Assembly (NCBI GenBank): GCA_009760885.1
Contig: CM019708.1
Location: 18,843,189-18,907,188, forward strand
Origin: Achatina immaculata
Taxonomy: Eukaryota > Mollusca > Gastropoda > Stylommatophora > Achatinidae
Direction of reading: 5' to 3'
Length of the DNA: 64,000 nucleotides
Shown here: one piece after another, positions 23,441-33,469 of the stretch
How positions within the stretch are numbered: the stretch's first letter is position 1
How the letters are laid out: each line of letters opens with the position of its first letter
Translations under genes and position numbers: made by a program
Notes under the pieces: generated by a model
Told to the model about the DNA's origin: nothing
Seen by the model: only the letters and a program-made list of their open reading frames with translations
Databases searched by the model: none

Positions 23441-23725
23441 CGCTGGAGGTCTACATAAACAAAAGACCATGCTCCATATATCCCTGGAGGTCTACATAAA
23501 CAAAAGATCATGCTCCATATATCCCTGGTGGTCTACATAAACAAAAAAATCATGCTCCATATATCCCTGAAGGTCTACATAAACAAAAGATCATGCTCCA
23601 TATATCCCTGAAGGTCTACATAAACAAAAGATCATGCTCCATATATCCCTAGAGGTCTCCATAAACGAAATACTATGCTCCATGTATCCCTGGAGGTCTC
23701 CATAAACAAAAGATCATGCTCCATA
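23441..23725. repeat. 41-bp minisatellite, about 7 copies
   Basis: The unit contains TGGAGGTCTACATAAACAAA and GATCATGCTCCATATATCC. It lies only about 100 bp from the 71-bp array, with which it shares no sequence. Confidence 0.95.
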
Positions 23726-24085
23726 AGACGAACACCGATATATGCTGCATGTGTGTAATTATTTGTCCATCTTTTTCTTCACCACATGAAAATGACAAAA
23801 TAGGAAACACACATTTGAAACTGAATAATTCCAGTCAAAACTCATTCATTCGATTGATAAATAATGACGATGATGATCAACGGTATTACTGTCTCAGCTG
23901 AAATGCGTTCCTAGGATTCCTTGTGTTCGTCAATATTTTTTGTTATAACCTCAGATTCAGGAAACGTCTTCAGATTTCTGCTTGCTGTGTGGTAAGGTCA
24001 CTACTTCAGAACTCTAAGATCTAATCAACATAAACTCTATTTCCTCTTGCAAAGAAAAATAAGAAATAGAAAGCTTCAAATGATA

Positions 24086-24176
24086 CCCCCCCCCCCTTCC
24101 ATCTCTCACTCTCTCACACACGCACTCACGCGCGCGACACTCCTTTGTGTGTGTGTGTGTGTGTGGGGGGGGGGGG
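24086..24176. repeat. Compound microsatellite: C run, CA/CT, GT, G run
   Basis: Poly-C, then TCTCACTCTCTCACACACGC, then (GT)n and a run of ten G. The arrangement is roughly self-complementary. Confidence 0.9.
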
Positions 24177-24590
24177 TTACCAGAAAAAATATAACGTTTT
24201 AGGCCAAACTCTATAACGAGGCTCTAGGCACATAATATGTGACCTATATTGACACTGCGCATGTCCCGCAGACACTCAAACAAAAACAATGGGAAATTCC
24301 CCGTGCCTTTATTAGCTTGACAAAATTCTCATAAACATGTTCAGCCGTGTCATTAAAATAAACATTTGAAACGTGTTTACAGTAATATAATCTATAAACT
24401 CGCAGGACCAAAGCAAAGAAGCTTTTAACTATAAAACACCACGCTCAAACATTTACATAAAAAGGTCTTTTTCGCCATACTTGCACATGCTTCAGACTTA
24501 CCCGGACGTCACGTGGGAGTGTCTCGTTTATAGTCTACATGTCACCCGTCGTGAAAAATGGTCCAGTTTTACAATATGTATTGTCCCTCT

Positions 24591-24862
24591 GTGGGGCCGG
24601 CTAGCGTAGTGGTTAGAGCACTCGTCTAGCAACCAAATGGTCGAGGGTTCGAATCCCCAGCTGAGCGGGATTTTTTTTTTCCTACCAATACGGCCCCGAG
24701 GTCGACCCAGCCTCGTAAAATGGGTACCAGAGAAAATCTGGGAAGTAAAGGCAGCGAGGAAAGGAACTGGTCACCCTACCTCATACGCTGATGACCCAGC
24801 ATAATGAGGTCTCTAACGCTTCACCCCCTACGGCATTTGCTATGGGACTATCTTTACTTTTT
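24591..24862 (+). mobile_element. Full-length tRNA-derived SINE, family A, with 12-bp TSD
   Basis: The element is flanked by the perfect target duplication TATTGTCCCTCT (24579-24590 and 24863-24874). Its head has an A box (TAGCGTAGTGG, 24602-24612) and a B box (GGTTCGAATCC, 24646-24656). Then follow a T run, the body GGTCGACCCAGCCTCGTAAA, and a tail ending CTATCTTTACTTTT. The intact duplication indicates LINE-driven insertion and a fairly young copy. A 5'-truncated antisense copy is at 46876-47075. Confidence 0.92.
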
Positions 24863-24995
24863 TATTGTCCCTCTATCACGTGCAGACAGTTCTGTTATTA
24901 CCTGGCAATAACCTATAACTTTCCTATGTTGTCTTTCTTGCTCATTTGTGTTCATGAACATATGAAATTGTACCGACTTACTGTTTGTAATTTCA

Positions 24996-25290
24996 TCATC
25001 ATCATCATGTGCCGTGCCGACTGGCGTTGGCTATTATGCTTCTCCAGAGTATCCGATCCATCATGCAGGCCATCAGCTCAGTTGGTGATCTCCTCTCACA
25101 CCATCCCGTCAGACTGTCCAGTATCATTTCTCTTGGTCTTCCTCTTGATCTTCTTCCTTCTATTTTTCCTGTTGTTATAATATTTTCAATGCCCCCTATT
25201 CTCATTGCATGTCCTATGAAAGTACATTGTCTCTCTCTTATCTTTTTGACAAGGTTTTTTGTCTCTCCAGCTCTTCTCATACATACATAG
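24996..25290 (-). mobile_element. LINE 3' end, family A
   Basis: The minus strand reads MRRAGETKNLVKKIRERQCT, then IGGIENIITTGKIEGRRSRG and ILDSLTGWCERRSPTELMAC, ending in ASRHGT and an (ATG)n tail (24997-25008). It is nearly the same as 48855-49415 and 52489-52995. Confidence 0.85.
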
Positions 25291-25299
25291 TTTGTGATT

Positions 25300-26187
25300 T
25301 GGTACCTGCTAAAATCCTTATATGTGTTTGTAAATCCTTTTATACATGTGCCACCATATCTCCGCGACTATGATTCAGACAATGAGAACAATAAACCAAC
25401 ACTTTCTTGATGTTGCACGCCGTTAGGTTTGCAGCCAATCGTTAACATTACACCAGCCCGAACCTCAAAGGTATGTTAAAATTTCATAACTGATACTCAT
25501 TCAAAAAGAGTTCGACCACGTGAAAGTCTAAATAGGACATCGTTAAGAGTGGTCAGTTTTGGTATGCATGACATCCCTTGATGATGTTGAAAAGCTCGCT
25601 GAAAACAGGAAAATTAGGTGAACTACCACGCGAGCCCTACGTGAGGTTTAAGGGCGAAAAGGGAAGGATGTAAGATGTAAGAAGATGTAAGATACTTATT
25701 CGCTGTAGTGTTTTGTGTAGAATTATTTCTATAATGTATAAAACGTCTTCATATTTCTGCTCTGTTCGTTAATTCGTCAGGGACTGCAGAAATAAAAGGA
25801 AAAAAGCAGTGAATTTTGTCAGTCCTAGTTTAGCAGATGAAGGAGGAGTGGGCGCTGAAGTAACAAAGGGGCCAATCCTCATAGTTTGTCTACATACAGG
25901 AAAGTGGCAGTTACGTTGCAACCGCCGGAAGACATGGGTCTTAACTTTTACAATATCGGTTGCTGTTTGACAGTCTTCAGAAATTAGAATGGACAAACAT
26001 CATCTTTGTCTGCCTGGTAGTTAAGACAGGAACAGATAACTTTCTTTTAAAGTTGTAACCCTGCTTATCTGAAATACAAAAGATAAAGTTCATAACATTC
26101 TGCACACGGATAGCGCGGTCCACATGTCTTGGACTTCGAACTTCCGATATAACAACAACAACAATAACACAACAACAAAAGTCGAAA
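25300..26187. other. Intergenic, one dispersed repeat end, no gene
   Basis: The segment 25610-25695 (CTACCACGCGAGCCCTACGT) resembles 8885-8945. The rest shows no supported feature. Confidence 0.4.
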
Positions 26188-26300
26188 CTTTGAGCCATTC
26201 AATGCAAGTCAGTATTCAGTATTAGGTTCTCAGTATCATCGCGAACGAGATACAGAATGCTGAATACTGACTTGCATCCCTTGCACTGAATGACACAAAG
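26188..26300. repeat. Imperfect 113-bp palindrome
   Basis: ATGCAAGTCAGTATTCAGTA (from 26202) pairs with TACTGACTTGCAT ending at 26276, about 20 of 22 bases. Outside this, CTTTGAGCCATTCA (26188-26201) pairs with TGAATGACACAAAG (26287-26300). It could be a miniature inverted-repeat element; no target duplication was made out. Confidence 0.65.
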
Positions 26301-27489
26301 CTAAGAATGCAAGTCAACGTTCCTTCTCTCGATGAGTTTAAACTCGGAGAGTCATATTTTTCTGGCAAGGCTTCGCTCTGAAAAATCTTCATCACATGAA
26401 TTTGCTTTCCCTGTACATACCAGATAGTTACATTTTTAAACTTAGGTTCTGTCGTCATTGATGATAGTATAGTGCTTTGACTTATATTTTTAGAGTTTGT
26501 TTGTTTCGTTGATGGACAGGTTTCCTGCGTGTTTTAATCATCCCTTTATTATCTGGTTTTCCGTACAGTGTTCGACTGTTTCGTGTTCTTGAACCACAAA
26601 GTGACGTCGGCGCTACATTGATTTCTTCATCGTTTAGTTATCTTGTTACTCTTTCATAGGAGTCCTTTCTGTATCTTTTTTAAAAATCTGTTTTGATATA
26701 CAGTTAAAATAGAATTTCTCTATTTATCTGATAATTCCTATCTGATCAATCATATATATCAGATGAATGATATCTGATGAATCAGTTCCGCTTCCTATCT
26801 GTTTATCACACTGATGTAATTGTTACATTCTTTCACTTACAGTCGAAATTTTGTCTCTTTTTCTTCGTCTGTTTTATTATCGGCTTCACAGACTTACTTC
26901 TTCCCTGGAACGATCAGTCTCACAGTGGCACAATAGCAGCAGCAATATATTACGTTTAAAACTTTATTGATGCACAGGTTGATGGTGACGATGATGGCAC
27001 GAATGACAGTGCATATATATCCAGAAACTCATGACAGGTTAAATCTCCACTCAGAAAACATGTAGAATAAATTCCCGGCAGTTACAGCCCTCCGTAGACG
27101 TCACTGCCATCAGAACTTCTAGCTACATTTCTAAACAGTTCTACTCTGTCTAGACACAACACAAACTACACTTTGTTATAGACAAGCTAACCTGACCTAC
27201 TCTGTCCTCATTAAAACTTCAACTACTATTTAAATCATCTGCTTTCTCTCTCACGACTTTTCTTTGTCATATGTTATGCGTGACCCACGTGCAAAATGAG
27301 ACACAGGGAATTGACTCTATGCACAAACAGCTGATTACTTTGGAACATAACTCTTTTTATACCAACCTTCCCATTCTCAGATGAGTTGTCTAACTTCCAT
27401 TCTATATTCTGTTATACAGTGATCACTTAATTATACTTATTCTATTTATTCTACACTATTTGCAATCATCCGTTTCTGTTTACCTGTCT
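26301..27489. other. Intergenic, no gene seen
   Basis: AT-rich with short ATCTGAT direct repeats near 26730-26780. No exon, RNA or element was supported. Confidence 0.4.
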
Positions 27490-28335
27490 CAAAGTCTTAA
27501 GTGGGCTTATTCTCACAGCATAGCAAACTCAACGTCTTTAGTGGGGTTATTATCACAGCATAGCAAACTCAACGTCTTTAGTGGGGTTATTCTCACAGCA
27601 TAGCAAACTCAACGTCTTTAGTGGGGTTATTCTCACAGCATAGCAAACTCAACGTCTTTAGTGGGGTTATTATCACAGCATAGCAAGCTCAACGTCTTTA
27701 GTGGGGTTATTCTCACAGCATAGCAAACTCAACGTCTTTAGTGGGGTTATTCTCACAGCATAGCAAACTCAACGTCTTTAGTGGGGTTATTATCACAGCA
27801 TAGCAAACGCAACGTCTTTAGTGGGGTTATTCTCACAGCATAGCAAACTCAGCGTCTTTAGTGGGGTTATTCTCACAGCATAGCAAACTCAACGTCTTTA
27901 GTGGGGTTATTATCACAGCATAGCAAACTCAACGTCTTTAGTGGGGTCATTCTCACAGCATAGCAAACTCAACGTCTTTAGTGGGGTTATTATCACAGTA
28001 TAGCAAGCTCAACGTCTTTAGTGGGGTTATTATCACAGCATAGCAAACTCAACGTCTTTAGTGGGGTTATTCTCACAGCATAGCAAACTCAACGTCTTTA
28101 GTGGGGTTATTCTCACAGCATAGCAAACTCAACGTCTTTAGTGGGGTTATTATCACAGCATAGCAAACTCAACGTCTTTAGTGGGGTTATTATCACAGCA
28201 TAGCAAACTTAACGTCTTTAGTGGGGTTATTATCACAGTATAGCAAACTCAACGTCTTTAGTGGGGTTATTATCACAGCATAGCAAACTTAACGTCTTTA
28301 GTGGGGTTATACTCACAGCATAGCAAACGTCTTTA
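27490..28335. repeat. 40-bp minisatellite, about 21 copies
   Basis: The unit contains GTGGGGTTATTATCACAGCA and TAGCAAACTCAACGTCTTTA. Copies are almost identical; the main variable base is the A or C in TTATTATC/TTATTCTC, which alternates in blocks. Confidence 0.97.
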
Positions 28336-28428
28336 CAGTTTGGACCATAATGATCATCAAGTGATACTACAAACTAACAACCTCTGAGGTAGTGTAATGT
28401 GTAAAGCGTCTTTACAACACTCAGAGAA

Positions 28429-28698
28429 GGAATGCTGTGACAGCGATCAGCCTAGCATAGATAAGTACAGCTTAGATTGTATGGAATGCTGTGACAGCGG
28501 TCAGCCTAGCATAGATTAGTACAGCTTAGATTGTAAGGAATGCTGTGACAGCGGTCAGCCTAGAATAGATTAGTACAGCTTAGATTGTAAGGAATGCTGT
28601 GACAGCGGTCAGCCTAGCAGAGATTAGTACAGCTTAGATTGTAAGGAATACTGTGACAGCGGTCAGCCTAGCATAGATTAGTACAGCTTAGATTGTAT
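28429..28698. repeat. 54-bp minisatellite, 5 copies
   Basis: The unit contains GGAATGCTGTGACAGCGGTC and AGTACAGCTTAGATTGTA. Start points are spaced exactly 54 bp (28429, 28483). Confidence 0.95.
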
Positions 28699-28699
28699 G

Positions 28700-30009
28700 C
28701 GTCCCAGCTACATTAGCCTTTCCTTGCCTGTTGTGTATTCACGAGGTATTACAAGAATGGATGACAACAGAATTCCAAAGATCCTGAGAAGACGGAAATA
28801 CAAAATCTGGTGGTGAGAACGATGGGAGGATGGTATATGAAAAATATCTGAATAGATGGGAGGATGGTATATGAAAAATATCTGAATAGACCGAGCAAGC
28901 AGCGTGGCGCAGAAAGCCAGTATATCCGACTTAGTACATCTCCCTGGAACTGTAGTCTTCCTATAGTTTAATACCTGTTGGTTGAGTGACTTGATAACCA
29001 AACAAACGGCAGAATGAAAAAGTGAGCTCACAACCAAACCTAACAAGGGAGATAATACGAGATTCTGTTTTCTTCATCATCCCTGGGGACCTGTAGCAAC
29101 AGAAGTATGACTAACAGAGTGTGTCTTTGCACAGCTGTTAGAAGTCTTCATTGATCAGTTACCGAATGTCTTGGATTATTTTTGTTGTAGACAAGAACAG
29201 CAAAAAAATGACGTGATGGCTGTGTTATTAGGTTTTTATCCTCCATCTTTCTTTTTTGTTGTTTCGTGTGATTTTTAAAGGTATTTTCTGGCCACACGTT
29301 CTCGTGTCTTCTTAACCTGTACATGAATTAATAAGTTTCTAAATATTCATCATTTCTTTAACACATATGCGAACTAAATTCACTTTCATATGTCTTCTTG
29401 TTATGTTCTGTTTTTTTTCCAGACAAAGACGCAAGTGCAGACTTTTTCTACGTTAATATTACTTCGTTTATCGTTCTCGCTCTGTATCCTTCCCATATTT
29501 TAATACCTGTTGGTAGAACGACCCATATTATGTGCTTAGCTATAGCTGATTGAAGAGCGACAAAGGTCAATAAACTTATATAAAACGTATGTTTTCTTCT
29601 TGATAAGTGTCAGAAGAAAGTACATGTTCAGCCAATGCTCAGCACCGGCCTTCTCTTGTTGTGCACTTTAATGCCAGCAGGATATTACATTTCTTTCACC
29701 ACATTGTATATAAGCAAAATTTAAATCATGTGAGGTCTGGATTTCCGGGCCGTAGTTCGACTAATTCTCACAGCTGCTCCACTCCTGCAATACTTTGCAT
29801 CCTGCTCCAGTTACTGTGATTCTTGGAAAGCCAAGCCCAACATGTTCTGACTGATATGTCTGGTTTTTCCATTTCTAGTTGCAGGCTTGAAATTTTAAAC
29901 TAGATAAGGTCCAATATATCTCTCGTAGGAAAAGTAGATAACTCTGAGATTTGTTGGAAACATTCTGAATAACGAAATATGAAATTATTATTATTATTAT
30001 TATTACAGA
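28700..30009. other. Intergenic, possible LINE scrap, no gene
   Basis: At 28845-28890 a 34-bp segment (GGGAGGATGGTATATGAAAA) is duplicated in tandem. The preceding 100 bases can be read as a LINE RT tail (MDDNRIPKILRRRKYKIWW) but this is weak. An ATT repeat lies at 29985-30005. Confidence 0.4.
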
Positions 30010-30020
30010 TGAATTCTATA

Positions 30021-30303
30021 AAGTAAAGATAAATTTCCTGTTTCCATGTCATTAAGGCATATTGGGGAGAACAGTGTTAGGCCCGTATTTTCCATGACCT
30101 TCGGCACATGAAAGTGTGATGTGCTCAGTGTCATGCATGACTGCTTTACCGTCCCAGATTTCTTTGGTACCCATTTTTAGAGGCTGGGTCAACCCCGGGG
30201 CCTTTTTCGGTGTGTACCAGAAAAAAAAAATTCCACTGCCGGGACAGAACCCGGTGCTACGGGATTAGTGAACCGAGCGCCCAACCACTCAGCTAACCAG
30301 GCC
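30021..30303 (-). mobile_element. Full-length tRNA-derived SINE, family B, with 11-bp TSD
   Basis: The target duplication TGAATTCTATA flanks the element (30010-30020 and 30304-30314). On the minus strand the head has the A-box region TTAGCTGAGTGGTTGGGCGC and the B-box-like GGGTTCTGTCCC, then a T run, TCTGGTACACACC, the body with CACTTTCATGTGCCGAAGG, and the tail GGAAATTTATCTTTACTT. Confidence 0.92.
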
Positions 30304-30994
30304 TGAATTCTATACAAGTTTGAAATGTTACGTTGAGAATACCAAGGCCAAGTGATCGACGAAGTTAAACAGAGTATAAAGATAGGCCCTCTGATGTTTT
30401 CTAATCTCAGAATAAATCTACATACATAGTGCATGGGATTAGATAGTGAGACTAGAGTGAATTTGAAGAAGGCATCTGATTGGTCAGTCGGTCTCTATGA
30501 TCAAATTGGCACGGCGACTATTAATGAATAGTTACTTTTGGAACAATTTTACGGGAGGACAGTTAACAAGCGGCAAGCTTAGAGTGAAAAGGGGGTGATT
30601 ATGATAAAGTATGAGTGTCTGACGAAGTTTATGGTTTATAAACTTGGTTAGATTTCCATACTTGCAATCTAATCATTTCAACACATATACTGTGTGTGTG
30701 TGTAAAACCCCCCCTCTCCTGGACAAGCAATTATAATAACATATTATCTCACTGTACAGTCCAGTGTGTTAGGTTTTAATTCTGAATCAGGTATATCAGG
30801 CGAATCTGCTACCGTGTAGGACGAGCTCAATAAAATACTCGAGCGCCTGTGGAATCAGGGATAAATAAACTTGGTTTACGAGTTGGTTATGAAAGTTTGC
30901 CAGGTTATGGCCACCTATAAAACGCAGAGCGAGCAATATGAAGACTATATATACATAGACATATACATATATGAGGATACATATATTTAGTGTG

Positions 30995-31430
30995 CATCTT
31001 TCACATCGCAACATATGCCTGTGAGACCTGGACACTTAACAAAACAGCTGAGAAACATATAAATTCCTTTCAATGTAAATACTACAGAAGAGTTCTTCAG
31101 CTGTATCGGACACAAAAAAGAACAAATATATCCATACTACAAGAAGGCTTGCTAGTAAAAGGGGTTAAAGAGAGAAAACTTCAATATTTTGGACACAATA
31201 AACGTCATGATAATCTAGAGAAGGGTACATAATGGGAAAGAGAAAGGTCTTGGAAGGATACATAATGGGAAAAAGAAAGAGAGGAAGACCAAGGCGAAGA
31301 TGGCTGCAAGACATCGTTGATATTCTGCAAATGGATGCGTCAGCAGCAGGCCATCTTGTTCACAGCCGAGAGGCCTACAGGAGTGCTGTTAGGGAGGCAA
31401 AGTTCCGCAAGGGACATTCAAATGAATGAA
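30995..31430 (+). mobile_element. LINE 3' end, family B
   Basis: The plus strand reads TYACETWTLNKTAEKHINSF, then KERKLQYFGHNKRHDNLEK, MGKRKRGRPRRRWLQDIVDI and AKFRKGHSNE, followed by an AATG repeat tail. A small internal duplication of the GGATACATAATGGGAAA stretch lies at 31225-31275. Confidence 0.85.
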
Positions 31431-31756
31431 TGATTGAATGTAAGTGTGTGTGTATGTGTATGTGTCAGCAAGTACAACGATAGAAATATATTTCAGCTAA
31501 TGACGAAATAGAAACTATAAACAATTTTTTTGCAAACATTACCACTGGAAACAATGGATTTCAGAATTCAGAATCAGGCATTATTGCATTCAGGACACTC
31601 CTATAAATGTTCCCCGGCCTACTCCAACATCAACTGAGAAGTATGTCTACTAAAGGTTGCAGTCAAATGATGGTTCTTTATTATGTGGTGGTGGTGGTGG
31701 TTTATATAAAAAAAATTGTGTTCGTTTAGTTTCCTGAGAATAAATAGACTGTGCTT

Positions 31757-31760
31757 TGTT

Positions 31761-31797
<37 letters not shown>

Positions 31798-31806
31798 TCT
31801 CACTCT
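31757..31806. repeat. (CT)n microsatellite
   Basis: A run of TCTCTCTC with late CACTCTCTCTC variants. A GTG repeat sits nearby at 31686-31701. Confidence 0.95.
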
Positions 31807-31904
31807 AAGGATAGTTTAAAGTAGTTTAAAGTATGGCTTGAGTGTTGTAATTTTTTAAAAATTATTTTTAATGCTGCTTTTCTATAAACTTGTTAGTTTT
31901 GAAT

Positions 31905-32159
31905 GAATGTAAAAATGCAAGTTTATTTCATGTTGTATAAATTAGAGTGTAGAGTGTATGGACATGAGATAAGTTTATTATTTATTTATGTAATCATTTA
32001 ATTGTTTATTCATGATTATTATATTTGTATATTCATTGCTCATTAACAAATGTTGAATGACTGTGACTAAGTGAAAGCTGTATGATGAAGGGTAGAATGT
32101 TAGACGGGCCTGAGTGCCCAATTCTTAACCCTTTGAAAATAAAGTATGTTCATTCGTTC

Positions 32160-32190
<31 letters not shown>

Positions 32191-32200
32191 CTTCTCATCT
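31905..32200 (+). mobile_element. CR1/Jockey-like LINE 3' UTR copy with (CT)n tail
   Basis: It shares GCTGTATGATGAAGG, GACGGGCCTGAGTGCCCAAT and CCTTTGAAAATAAAG with the 3' ends at 55455-55735 and, in reverse, 59765-60010. It ends in a CT-rich simple repeat (32158-32200). Confidence 0.75.
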
Positions 32201-33089
32201 TTTGCCCTGTTCAAGTTACTATTACGCTTCTTACTTTTCTGATCTCAAGACAGATGAAATTAATTTTAATTGTCTTTTACTTGTGTTTTTTAATGTGTTA
32301 AAATTTTCTGAAACACTAGTTACAAATTTTTTTTTTCAGAACAGCTTCTGTATATTATGTATTTGATACAGTTAGGTCAGATGTTGATTTACTTTCAGCT
32401 TTTCTCACCATCTGTCTACTTCTAGCAAGATTGGCGGACTTGACTTTGTTACCCAGTCGAACACAACTCTTCCACTCCTGAATTAACTTCCATACTCTGC
32501 CAGAATACATTATGAAGACAAATGTTGGTACAAAGAAACTAGAAGGAAGTTACTCTATAATTTAAAGATATGGGTTGGGTTAGAGATGTGCTACTTCTAA
32601 TTTTATTTAGACCTTCCCTAGAGAGAGCTCTGAGAAGTGATTCGCATAGGCGTGCGCGATCTATCAATAATGCCAGTGCTGTTTTGCAATGAAAGAGATA
32701 ACCACATTAGTTCTTCCATATGCTCAAGAGAACTGTGTTGACCACTATCAAGGCATGTCTTACTCAGATGCTTACACAGAAGGTACTGATTCCGCTTTGA
32801 CTGTTTCTGATTATTGTTATTCAAATAAATTTCGAAAACCACACGGGCTCTCTGTAGAACTTTTTTCTTGCATATCTAGTTTCTTTCTCCCCTTGTTTTT
32901 TATATTCTTCCTGCTTTGCAGATGGCATTATCCTGGGATCTTAGATGTTGCCAGACTTCCTTGAGTAATTTCTTCTCTGCTTCGTCTGACCTGTTAAGTA
33001 TTTTCCACGGAAGAGTCTTCTGATTCTTGTCTGCGTCCATCGTCCTCGTCTTCTTTGCTGCTACTGTCTCTCTCTCTTTGGCTGTTTTA
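32201..33089. other. Intergenic, no gene seen
   Basis: T-rich with short open frames (32618-32842 minus, 32689-32964 plus) that show no domain and no splice-consistent neighbours. Confidence 0.4.
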
Positions 33090-33305
33090 CTACAGGCTCA
33101 TCAAAGCAAGGAAGACATATAATGTAACTAAATGCTTCCTTTTACTCCAAGCTCATCAAAGCAGGGAAGACATATAATGTAACTAAATGCTTCCTTTTAC
33201 TCCAAGCTCATCAAAGCAGGGAAGACATATAATGTAACTAAATGCTTCCTTTTACTCCAAGCTCATCAAAGCAGGGAAGACATATAATGTAATGAAATGC
33301 TTCCA
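33090..33305. repeat. 55-bp minisatellite, 4 copies
   Basis: The unit contains GCTCATCAAAGCAGGGAAGA and AACTAAATGCTTCCTTTTAC, with starts spaced exactly 55 bp (33096, 33151, 33206, 33261). Confidence 0.95.
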
Positions 33306-33469
33306 GTCTATGCTCAGGTTTCTCCTTTTCGACAATGTTCTGTCCAGTTTTTCCCATATGCTCTTAGCGCTTGGGGTTGGAATATTGATTTTATCTGAGA
33401 GCTGCGGTAACTATTTCTCTCCCGTAGAAGGAAAGTATTCTGTCTTCTTCTTCTTCTTCAGCTTTCCGA

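Noticed and set aside
23800..23900. An Ig-like stretch ending NNDDDDQRYYCLS
   Set aside because: The YYC pattern fits an Ig F strand, but it is followed by a stop, lacks a donor and a proper acceptor, and the aspartates come from a GAT repeat.
24291..24303. An NF-kB-like site GGGAAATTCCCC
   Set aside because: A perfect match, but isolated and 12 kb from the only supported promoter; one such site in 64 kb can be chance.
24602..24656. A tRNA gene, given clear A and B boxes
   Set aside because: The sequence does not fold into a full acceptor stem, continues into a SINE body and is flanked by a target duplication.
27490..28335. A CRISPR-like repeat array
   Set aside because: Units follow one another directly without unique spacers, in eukaryotic intergenic DNA.
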